Assembly (NCBI GenBank): GCA_963798795.1
Contig: CAWCUZ010000001.1
Location: forward strand, 1,612,001-1,676,000
Direction: 5' to 3'
DNA length: 64,000 nucleotides
Origin: CAWCUZ01 sp963798795
Lineage (GTDB): Bacteria; Acidobacteriota; Vicinamibacteria; Vicinamibacterales; SCN-69-37
Positions 1 to 7,779 of the stretch are shown here, one piece after another; the first letter of the stretch is position 1; each line of letters opens with the position of its first letter. The notes below the pieces were generated by a model, which saw only the letters and a list, made by a program, of their open reading frames with translations, was not told where the DNA came from and searched no databases. Both the position numbers and the translations under genes were made by a program.

Positions 1-866
1 CCGATGGATCGGGCGGCGCGCACGCGGTCGGCGTACACATCGAAGAGCGCCGCGGCCTCGCCGATCGCGTCCCGCCCGAGATCCGAGTGCCGGCTGATCC
101 GCCCCGGTGCGTCCACGTCGAATCCGCTGAAGTGGACGCTGCGGAGCGGACCGCCGCCGGCCCGCCATCGCCCGTTCACCAGCCGGACGTCCCGCTCCGG
201 AAGGTTCCAGTACGCCACGTTGACGCCCGCATCCCGCAGGACCTCGACGTCGGCGAAGCCGCCGGGCACGAGGTTCAGCCAGGCCTGGTCCTCGTGCAGT
301 CCCGCCGCCAGATCCAGCCGGCAGTGCGTGCGCACCCGGTCCTGCCACCATCGCAGCATCGCGCGGGCGGAGGCGGAGTTGCTCACCGCGACGCAGCCGG
401 CGTTGAACGCGCCGGCGCGCACGACCCGCAGTTCCCGCGCCGCCCCGCCGGCCTTCTCCGGCACGAGACGATGGGGCGTGAGCGTGATGGCGGCGGGCCC
501 TGGCGGCTCGAGCAGGGGTGTCAGATCGTCGAGCACGAGCGTGTCCGCGTCCAGAAAGACGGCGCGATCGAAGCCGCGGTCGAGCATCCACTCGAGCAGG
601 AAGGGCTTGAGGGCGATGACGAATCGGTCGAGCGAGTACCGAAAGCGCAGCCGCGGCAGGTCGGGAATCCCGAGCTCGGTCGCATCGGCCGTGCGGAACG
701 GCTCCGCGGGCGCGGGCGCGCCAGCCGGCTGATCGGGCAGCACGACGACATACGGCATGCCGGCGTGCCGGTCGGCCAGCGACCCGCCGAGCACGCGGGC
801 ATGCGGCAGGAACCTCCGGCTCGCGATGGTTGCGACCGCCACCCCTCCGGACGGGGCCCGGTTCAT
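1..866 (-). CDS. Glycosyltransferase-like protein, C-terminus beyond the window
   Basis: Read on the minus strand, the protein starts MNRAPSGGVAVATIASRRF and runs off the window edge after about 288 residues. It resembles nucleotide-sugar glycosyltransferases of the GT-A/GT8 kind: an N-terminal 'HARVLGGSLADRH' segment, then FLDADTLVLDDL, which holds the DxD motif expected to bind metal and nucleotide sugar. Later come RAGAFNAG, WWQDRV, EDQAWLNLVP and YWNLPER, all shared with the neighbouring paralogue. There is no signal peptide, so a cytoplasmic enzyme modifying polysaccharide or lipid-linked sugar is inferred. Its ATG overlaps the stop of the upstream gene in an ATGA, which implies translational coupling. 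Donor and acceptor cannot be told. Confidence 0.7.
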   Translation of the reverse strand, partial: MNRAPSGGVAVATIASRRFLPHARVLGGSLADRHAGMPYVVVLPDQPAGAPAPAEPFRTADATELGIPDLPRLRFRYSLDRFVIALKPFLLEWMLDRGFDRAVFLDADTLVLDDLTPLLEPPGPAAITLTPHRLVPEKAGGAARELRVVRAGAFNAGCVAVSNSASARAMLRWWQDRVRTHCRLDLAAGLHEDQAWLNLVPGGFADVEVLRDAGVNVAYWNLPERDVRLVNGRWRAGGGPLRSVHFSGFDVDAPGRISRHSDLGRDAIGEAAALFDVYADRVRAARSI

Positions 867-2110
867 CGCACGGGCACGCGCGGGAGGAAGGCCTGGCTCA
901 CATCGAGTTCACGCGCACCGTGCTGCGCGATCCAGGCGAGGAACGCCCCTTCGTCGGCCCCGGGCACGGCCGGAAACGCCACCTGCAGGTCCGCACGCCC
1001 ACGATGGACATGCTCCCACAGCCGGGTCAGGCCGCTGTCGCCGCCGGGGGCACTGTGGCCGGTCCCTGCGGACGCCGGAGCATTCAGCCAGGCGAAGAAG
1101 GCGCCGGCGTCGCCGGCTCGAAGCGGATCGTAGAACGCCCGCGCGGCGTCGCCGAGTTCGGCATAGATCGTCCTGGCGATCGCCGGCACCGGCACGCCAT
1201 TGTCGAACGTGTCGTACGTGTACGGCCAGTCCTTCGTCCGATGATAGCCGGCCGCCTCGAGCTCGTCGCGCACGCGTTCGAACAGCGCCCACGCCGCTCC
1301 GAGATTCGACGGCGTGAGCCGATTGAGGTACCGGGTGGGCCGCTCCGGCCGATCCGGGTCGAACCCGCTGAAGCGGAACAGCCGGCAGCGGTCGCCGTCC
1401 ACCGTCACCGTGCCGTCCGGCGCGACGGCGACGCCGCGCTCCGGCAGATTCCAGTGCCCGACGTTGTAGGCCGGGTCGCGCAGGAGGTGGACGCCGTCGA
1501 AGAAGCCAGGCGCCAGGTCGAGCCAGCGCTGCTCGAAGTGGAGCCCCTCGCCCACCGCGTGCACGCAGTGCGTCGACAGGCGATCCTGCCACCAGTCCAG
1601 GAACCGCCGCGCCTCGGGCCGGTCGGCGACGCCCAGCAGCCCGACGTTGTACGCACCGGCTCGCACGACCTCCAGCTCGCGAGTGATCCGGTCCGGACCG
1701 TGGAGCGGCGCCAGCAGGTGCGGCGTCAGGACCAGCGCGTGGTGGTCCAGCAGATTCAGAACCGTGCGGTGGCTGCCGAACACCCGGCTCTCCTGTTTGA
1801 AGAACAGCACCTTGCCGAATCCGGCCTCGATCAGATGACGCACGACGATCGGCGTGCACGCGTAGCTGAGCGGCTGCTGCTGGTACCGGAACCGCAGCGC
1901 TTCGATCCCCGGGACCCTCAGGTCGGCCAGCGTGAGCAGATGAAACGGTTCGGCCGCCGGCTCGAACCACCCGTCGATCTCGTCAGCCAGCAGCACCACG
2001 AAGGGAATGCCCGGGTGGTGCTCGCGGAACGAACGGGCCAGCACGCGCGCGTGTGCGAGCGTGCGTTTCGACGACACGGTGGCGGCCGCGATTCGGGGCA
2101 CAGCGCTCAT
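863..2110 (-). CDS. Glycosyltransferase-like paralogue without a DxD motif
   Basis: This 415-residue protein is a paralogue of the gene that follows it. The chosen ATG (MSAVPRIAAATVSSKRT) aligns with the neighbour's N-terminus; an open stretch upstream lacks family similarity. Shared blocks include LAHARVLARSFREHHPG, VVRAGAYNVGLLGV, DWWQDRLSTHC and VGHWNLPER. Where the neighbour has FLDADTLVLDD, this protein has LFFKQESRVFGS, so the acidic pair expected to hold the metal is missing. A longer C-terminal half (about residues 270-415) carries additional alpha-helical-looking sequence. It may be a non-catalytic partner, a metal-independent enzyme or a divergent copy. It is first in a two-gene minus-strand unit and is divergent from the permease remnant. 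Confidence 0.65.
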   Translation of the reverse strand: MSAVPRIAAATVSSKRTLAHARVLARSFREHHPGIPFVVLLADEIDGWFEPAAEPFHLLTLADLRVPGIEALRFRYQQQPLSYACTPIVVRHLIEAGFGKVLFFKQESRVFGSHRTVLNLLDHHALVLTPHLLAPLHGPDRITRELEVVRAGAYNVGLLGVADRPEARRFLDWWQDRLSTHCVHAVGEGLHFEQRWLDLAPGFFDGVHLLRDPAYNVGHWNLPERGVAVAPDGTVTVDGDRCRLFRFSGFDPDRPERPTRYLNRLTPSNLGAAWALFERVRDELEAAGYHRTKDWPYTYDTFDNGVPVPAIARTIYAELGDAARAFYDPLRAGDAGAFFAWLNAPASAGTGHSAPGGDSGLTRLWEHVHRGRADLQVAFPAVPGADEGAFLAWIAQHGARELDVSQAFLPRVPVR

Positions 2111-2218
2111 CCTACTATTCCGTTCGTCGACCAATTTTTCCGGTCGGCGATTCGTCCGGTCGAATGACAGATCTGCAATCACCGCCTGGATGCGCCCGGC
2201 CCGATATTGCCGCCGCCC

Positions 2219-3394
2219 ATGACCGCCCACCGGCCGCCGGACGTCGAATCGGAGCTCGCGTTTCACCTCGAGATGCTCACGCGCCGGTACGTCGCCGAGG
2301 GACTCGAACCGGCGGCGGCCCGTGCGAGAGCGCTCGCGCGAATCGGCGACGTCCCTGACGTGCGCCGCACCTGCCGGCGTATCACCGATCGATCGGAGAG
2401 CCACATGTCATCGCGCCACTGGATCAACGGAATGGGACACGACGCCCGTCACTCACTGCGCCTCTGGCGCCGCGCGCCGCTGTTCGGCCTGGCCGTGGTC
2501 CTCACGATGGCCATCGGCATCGGCGCGACCACCGCCATCTTCAGCGTCGTGCACGCCGTGCTGCTTCGGAGCCTCCCGTACCGGACTCGGGCCGGCTGGT
2601 GATGATGTGGAACCCCTATCCGACCCTGCCGGTGGCCGCCATCGCACCGGCTGAATTTGCCGACATCCGCGAGACTCAGCGGACGTTCGCCGGCGTCGCC
2701 GCGGTGCGCGCGCAGGATTCGACGCTCGTCGCCGGCTGCGGGGGCTGCGAACCGGAACGGCTGGTGGCTTACGCGGTTTCGCCGGACATGGTCGACATCC
2801 TCGGCGTCGCCCCCGCGATCGGACGGTCGTTCCTCGCGGAGGACGGCGCCGCCGACGCCGATCTGGTGGTTGTGCTGAGCCATCAGTTGTGGCGGCGCCG
2901 GCTCGGGTCCGACCCGGCGGTCATCGGCCGCACGATTGATCTCGGCGGGCGGAGCCGCACGGTCGTGGGCGTGCTCCCGCCGGACGCGCGCCGCACGCCG
3001 AATACGCTGTGGCGCTGCCAGGCTCCTTCAGCGTCCTCGGCATTCCCCTCGTGGCCGGGCGTGATTTCTCGCCGCAGGACACGCGCGATCGGCCGCAGGT
3101 CGTCGTCATCGACCAGGCGCTCGCCCGCCAGTACTTCGCAGGACAGGATCCGATCGGCCGGCACGTGCCCGTGTTCGGCGACGACCCGGCGACCGTGGTC
3201 GGCGTGGTGGGCCACGTGCGACGGGCGCGCTCCTCACGCCTGCCATCGACGGCCTGCTCTTCGGTGTCGCGCCCGTGGACCCGGCGAGCTACGCGGCCGC
3301 CGCCGCCGTGCTCCTGCTGGCGTCGCTGCTCGCCTGTGTCGTGCCGGTCCGGCGCGCCATGCGCGTGGATCCACTCGACGTGCTGCGCGCCTGA
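2219..3394 (+). pseudogene. Decayed ADOP/MacB-type permease
   Basis: The first frame gives an ADOP prefix segment (VESELAFHLEMLTRRY) followed by the start of the permease (GLAVVLTMAIGIGATTAIFS, then VLLRSLPYR). The frame then changes near 2590 to an MacB-like periplasmic domain (FADIRETQRTFAGVAA, VVLSHQLWRRRLGSDP). It changes again near 3010 to part of the second periplasmic domain (FSVLGIPLVAGRDF) and once more near 3235 to a final membrane segment ending VRRAMRVDPLDVLRA. Intact members have about 800 residues; here roughly 390 codons remain. The central membrane segments are deleted, so this is real decay and not only a frameshift. Compare the full-length relative at 52959-55586. Confidence 0.8.
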
Positions 3395-3436
3395 GCGCCC
3401 GTTGCCTTGCGCACGGCGGACGCGAGGCGTACATTC

Positions 3437-4318
3437 GTGGACGTGCGGATCGTCTCCGTGGTTCTGACGGCTGCTCTCGCGTCTCTCGCACTGGCCGCGC
3501 GCGCCGTCCCGGCGCTCAGCGTGGCGATTGCCGCCCGGTCGATCCAGCCCGGTGAACTCACCCTCCTGACCCTCACCACGGGCCGCCCTGCGAGTGCTGT
3601 GCGCGTGCGGGCCTTCGATCGGGAGGTGCCCGCGGTCCGGACGAGCGCGAGCGCGTGGCAGGCGATCGTCGGCATCGATCTCGACGTCAAGCCGGGACGC
3701 TACGTCGTGTCGTTCGAAACGAGTGGGGGCGGAGCGCCGGAGTCCACCACGTACGATCTGATCGTCCGGGCGAAGTCGTTTCCCACGCGGGTCCTGACGG
3801 TGGACCCGGCGTTCGTCAATCCGCCCGCCGACGTCATGCCGCGCGTCCTGCAGGACGCCGCGGACCTCGCCGCGTGCTGGGCGCATTCAGCGCCGGAGCG
3901 GCTCTGGACCGAACCCTTCGTCCGGCCCGTCCCGCAACCGGCGAACAGCGCGTTCGGCACGCGCAGCGTCTTCAACGGCCAGCCGAAAAGCCCGCACGGC
4001 GGCGCGGATTTCCTGAGCCCGGCCGGCACGCCGATCGCGGCCCCGAACGCCGGCCGCGTCGTGATCGCGCGCGATCTCTACTACACCGGCAACACGGTGG
4101 TGATCGACCACGGCCTGGGGTTGTTCTCACTGCTCGCGCACATGTCGGCCATCGAGGTGCACGACGGCGACCGCGTCGCCGCCGGCGACATCGTCGGTCG
4201 CGTCGGCGCGACCGGACGCGTTACCGGGCCGCATCTGCACTGGACGGTCCGCGTCGATGGCGCGCGCGTGGACCCGCTGTCACTGCTCGCCGTACTGGGA
4301 GCAGATACGAGCCGCTAG
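3437..4318 (+). CDS. Secreted M23-family metallopeptidase
   Basis: The 293-residue protein begins at a GTG (VDVRIVSVVLTAAL) and has an N-terminal hydrophobic stretch that looks like a signal peptide. A TTG ten codons upstream and a GTG two codons downstream are alternative starts. The C-terminal half is an M23/LytM domain: HGGAD supplies H187 and D191 and HLHW supplies H266 and H268, the expected zinc ligands, with VVIDHGLGLFSLLAHM between them. The family cuts peptide cross-links in peptidoglycan or acts as an amidase activator. The N-terminal 150 residues are beta-rich and resemble no domain I recognise. It converges on the secreted-protein gene that follows, with only 10 bases between stops. 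Confidence 0.85.
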   Translation: MDVRIVSVVLTAALASLALAARAVPALSVAIAARSIQPGELTLLTLTTGRPASAVRVRAFDREVPAVRTSASAWQAIVGIDLDVKPGRYVVSFETSGGGAPESTTYDLIVRAKSFPTRVLTVDPAFVNPPADVMPRVLQDAADLAACWAHSAPERLWTEPFVRPVPQPANSAFGTRSVFNGQPKSPHGGADFLSPAGTPIAAPNAGRVVIARDLYYTGNTVVIDHGLGLFSLLAHMSAIEVHDGDRVAAGDIVGRVGATGRVTGPHLHWTVRVDGARVDPLSLLAVLGADTSR

Positions 4319-4328
4319 GCCTCGGGCC

Positions 4329-5573
4329 TCAGGCCTTGGGCGGCAGCCGGACAATGCGCCAGGTGCCGACGGCGCCGTCGCGACCGGCGGCGTCGACCGC
4401 GACCGCCCGCCAACGGAACTGGCCATCGATCGCCCGGTGGAAGACGAAGGGCGGCAGCCGGTAGGCGTGCGTCGACCCGGCGACGAACGCCCGGTGAATC
4501 GTGTGGCCGCCTGATTCGATCTCGACGCGATAGCAGGCCGCCTGGGCGGTCAGCGGCCAGCGCAGATCGATGATTCCAGGCGCGAGGCTCTCCTCCGGGG
4601 ATCCAGCCAGCGCGTCGAGCGTCGGCGCCACTGCGCTCCCACGGCTGCCGACGACATATCGCAGCACCGGCATCGGGAAGCCCGCCACGCCGCCGGCATG
4701 CGCGACGCCGGACGCTCCGACGGCGCTCAGCTCGGAATCGGCTTCCTTGTCATCGCTGACTTCGATCCGCAGCAGCAGCAGGTACTGGCCGTCCACACCG
4801 GTCGGCAGCCTGCCCGGGTCCGGGCCGGCGAGCGTGAACCGTCCGGTCGGCGCCAGGAACACGTCGAACCGGTCGACCTCGGCGAAGCGGTGCTGCGTGC
4901 CGCGCTGATCGGCCGGCAGCGTGGCCTCCGTCAGCAGGTCGCGCTCTTCCGGCGGTTCCTGGCCGGGCAGCACGACCTCCCACCGCCCCTTCAGCCGGCC
5001 CGTGCCCGTGTAAACCAGCCGTGCGCTCACGTCCGGCAGCGTCTGGCCCGCGGCGACCTGCAGGACGGGCGTCTCGACGTCGAACGCCAACTGGACGTCG
5101 ACGAGCGACAACGGCACGCGAGCGCCGCCGGCCGTCAGCCGGCACGTCACCGCGACGAATTGATCGGGCGCGCCAGGCTTGACGAAGTGGCGGACGTAGA
5201 AGAACGCGGCGCTGGCGCCGGCGGCGGCATCCCGATAGGCCCGGCGCGCGACCGACGCGGGCACCGACATGACGTCCGTGTAGGTGTTGGTGGCTGACGT
5301 CTGCGATCGGTCGTACCGCGCGGGCAGGGCGCCGAACAGCGTGGCGGGATCGCACTGGAGGCCGAGCGCCGGCGCGGCCGGAACGAGCGTCCCGCACCAC
5401 AGGGATTCCACCGCGACGTAGCCATCGAGCGGACCGAACGTCAGGAACGCCGTCGTGGCCCCCTGGCTGCTGACGTTGACGCCCGTCGGGTTGACGCGAA
5501 TCTGCGCCGATGCCGGGCCGGCCGCCAGCGCCAGTGCCGCTACCGCAAGGAGTGTCGCCGTTCTGGTCTGCAC
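4329..5573 (-). CDS. Secreted protein with C-terminal Fn3-like region, unknown function
   Basis: The 414-residue product starts at a GTG placed one base after the stop of the outer-membrane barrel gene, so the two are surely co-translated. MQTRTATLLAVAALALAAGPASAQ is a clear signal peptide with AxA cleavage. The body is beta-rich. The last ~100 residues (IDLRWPLTAQAACYRVEIES ... FRWRAVAVDAAGRDG) have the W...YRVEI...YRW pattern of fibronectin type III-like folds. Two cysteines near residues 60-75 could form a disulfide. I recognise no catalytic motif. Given its partner, a periplasmic or surface role beside the barrel is inferred. Confidence 0.75.
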   Translation of the reverse strand: MQTRTATLLAVAALALAAGPASAQIRVNPTGVNVSSQGATTAFLTFGPLDGYVAVESLWCGTLVPAAPALGLQCDPATLFGALPARYDRSQTSATNTYTDVMSVPASVARRAYRDAAAGASAAFFYVRHFVKPGAPDQFVAVTCRLTAGGARVPLSLVDVQLAFDVETPVLQVAAGQTLPDVSARLVYTGTGRLKGRWEVVLPGQEPPEERDLLTEATLPADQRGTQHRFAEVDRFDVFLAPTGRFTLAGPDPGRLPTGVDGQYLLLLRIEVSDDKEADSELSAVGASGVAHAGGVAGFPMPVLRYVVGSRGSAVAPTLDALAGSPEESLAPGIIDLRWPLTAQAACYRVEIESGGHTIHRAFVAGSTHAYRLPPFVFHRAIDGQFRWRAVAVDAAGRDGAVGTWRIVRLPPKA

Positions 5574-5574
5574 G

Positions 5575-7638
5575 TCAGAACACCGTGAGTGTGGCGCCGA
5601 GGTTGACGGCCCAGTTCCGCCGGGTCGCGGCGAAACCCGGAAGGAACGAACCGGACGACAGCCACGTCCATCGTCCGAAGCACTGCAGACGCGGCCGCGC
5701 CGCCCGCGTCCCCGCCAGCTCGAAGGTGTGCGAGAGCTGCACGCTCATGTCGGTCGTGCGGCCCGCGCCGGCCCCGACATCGGGCAGGAGCGTCCGGTTC
5801 ATCAGGGCGTCGAGCGCATCGTGCCGGCCGAGACGCCAGTTGACGGTGGTGCCGACCCGCGTCGTCGCGCTGTCCTCGCCGAATTCCACGTTGGCGGACT
5901 GCTCCCGGTTCAGCGTGACCGTGATGTCGAGCGCGCGTGCCGGCGTGACGCCGAGCATCGCCTGATGAGCCGAGGTGATGAAGTCCGAGGTCTCCCGGCC
6001 AGGCTGACGATTGTCCTGGACCGACCGGTTCAGGCTGTAGCCCGTCCGCCAGCGGCCCCCCGTCCAGTCCACCTGCACGGTCTGCGCGGTGCTGGTCTGG
6101 TCGGGCACCTGAGAAACCGACGCGAATCCGCCGTCGGGCGGAATCCCCTCGCCGACCTGCGACGTCCGGTTGAGGGCGTACGACACCGTCGGCCACCAGG
6201 CGGAGGCGGCGGCGTGAACCATCGGCGCGAGCGGCACGAAGAGATTCACCGTCAGCGAGCCCGTGTCCGTTCGCAGGAGCGACTCGATCGCGTCCAGATT
6301 GTCGTGCGCCCAGCCCCTCGACACCTGACCGTTGACGGGACCGGCGGTCACGCTGGCGCCGACGACATGCTGCAGCAGGTCGGCGCGCATGCCTTGAGCG
6401 GCGCCGACGCTCTCGAAGAGCGGCGCCACGCGCTCGAATCGGTACGATCCGGTCACGGTCAGGGGCCTCCGATCACCCGCCGCCGGACGCCGCACCAGAT
6501 CGACGCTGCCGTCGAGATATTCGGCGCCGCGCGTCGCCGGCGTGTCCGCGACGGTCGCGAACCCGCGCGACAGCAGCGGATCGTCGGGATGCGTGGACCA
6601 CGCGCGCGCGAATCCCGCGTCCAGCCGCAGGCGGCCGCTCGGGTCGCTGCCGACGAACCGCAGCGCGCCGCCGCGGCTCTGCAGCACGTCGGTGACGCTT
6701 CCCTGCGTGAAGCCGGACTGGGCCTGCCGCTCGCCGGCGAGCAGGGTGGCTTCGACACGCGCGCCGTTCGGCCGCGTCGGCAGCAGCTCGGCGCCGCCGA
6801 TGGCCGCGACGATGCGGTTGTGACTCGACGTCACGCCCAGGAAGTTGCCGAACCCGACGATGCTCTGTCCGTTCACGACGGCCAGGGTCAGATCGCCGTG
6901 CGGCGTTCGCGAGGTCACGCTCATCCCGCGCGTGGCGAGATTGGCTCCGAGATGCCGCTCGGCATGGACCACCATGTTGCCGAACGACGCGGTCAGGCGC
7001 GGCCCGGAGATCGTCCACGCGTAGTCCGAGAGGTCCAGGCGCGGCGCCGCGTCCGGCGACTGCCCGAAACGCAGCGCCTGCGACGGGTTGGACGTCGCCA
7101 GCAGGTTCATCTGTGTTCTGAGCGCGAATCCGCCGCGCACGTGCTCCGACTGGAGTCCGATGTGCGAGGTCACGTCCTGAAAAATCGTGCGGGCAGGTCG
7201 GGCCGCGTCGGGCTCGTGCCGCTCGAACACCTGGCCGATCTGGCTCACCTCGACCTCGGGCTCCACCGTGGCGCGATCGAAGCGCGGCCCGGAGACGACG
7301 GTGAGCGGCAGCGTGGCAATCGGTGTCCAGACATTCCCGGCCGTGACCAGGTACACGACGACCGACGAGCGGCCCGCCGGCAATTCAATCGGCGCGCCGC
7401 TGTAGCGCAGCATCTGCTTCTCGACCGTGAACAGACCTGTCCAGTCCTCGTCGTCGATGAGAACGGCCAACCGGCCGCCACCGGCCGGAGCGGCCCGGTT
7501 CAACTGCAACGTCAGCCCGGCGTCCGGCGCAACGGATCTCCCCTCGTCGGCGATCTGCACGGTCAGCGGCACCGAATCGGGCGCCTGGACGGCCGCACTC
7601 GCGATGAGCCACACGCCGAGGACGAGGGTGAAGGTCAT
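5575..7638 (-). CDS. Outer-membrane beta-barrel-like protein
   Basis: This 687-residue protein has a signal peptide (MTFTLVLGVWLIASAAVQA). About 130 residues of beta-rich periplasmic sequence follow, then a long series of alternating polar/hydrophobic strands with many Asn, Gln, Thr and Arg turns. The end, NWAVNLGATLTVF, has the terminal aromatic residue expected for insertion of outer-membrane proteins by the BAM complex. No TonB box or plug domain is evident. It is first in a two-gene unit with the secreted protein that starts one base after it. I infer a large porin-like or adhesin-anchoring barrel; the substrate is unknown. Confidence 0.7.
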   Translation of the reverse strand: MTFTLVLGVWLIASAAVQAPDSVPLTVQIADEGRSVAPDAGLTLQLNRAAPAGGGRLAVLIDDEDWTGLFTVEKQMLRYSGAPIELPAGRSSVVVYLVTAGNVWTPIATLPLTVVSGPRFDRATVEPEVEVSQIGQVFERHEPDAARPARTIFQDVTSHIGLQSEHVRGGFALRTQMNLLATSNPSQALRFGQSPDAAPRLDLSDYAWTISGPRLTASFGNMVVHAERHLGANLATRGMSVTSRTPHGDLTLAVVNGQSIVGFGNFLGVTSSHNRIVAAIGGAELLPTRPNGARVEATLLAGERQAQSGFTQGSVTDVLQSRGGALRFVGSDPSGRLRLDAGFARAWSTHPDDPLLSRGFATVADTPATRGAEYLDGSVDLVRRPAAGDRRPLTVTGSYRFERVAPLFESVGAAQGMRADLLQHVVGASVTAGPVNGQVSRGWAHDNLDAIESLLRTDTGSLTVNLFVPLAPMVHAAASAWWPTVSYALNRTSQVGEGIPPDGGFASVSQVPDQTSTAQTVQVDWTGGRWRTGYSLNRSVQDNRQPGRETSDFITSAHQAMLGVTPARALDITVTLNREQSANVEFGEDSATTRVGTTVNWRLGRHDALDALMNRTLLPDVGAGAGRTTDMSVQLSHTFELAGTRAARPRLQCFGRWTWLSSGSFLPGFAATRRNWAVNLGATLTVF

Positions 7639-7779
7639 GGACGTCCCGCGCGCGCAAGCCGCGCTACTCCACCTGGCGCAGGCGACGGGCGAACCGGCTC
7701 ATCCTCGTCATCCAGGCGGCCGGTTCGATGAGCCGTGTGGGAGCGGACCTGCGCCAGGTACGGGGAGGGGAGTCACACC

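Noticed and set aside
87..2167. Long plus-strand open frames opposite the glycosyltransferase genes
   Set aside because: They are shadows of the minus-strand genes: Arg/Pro/Gly-rich composition and no family features, while the minus strand shows conserved motifs.
5455..7731. 758-codon plus-strand frame
   Set aside because: Antisense shadow of the beta-barrel gene; composition is Arg/Gly/Pro-rich without domains.
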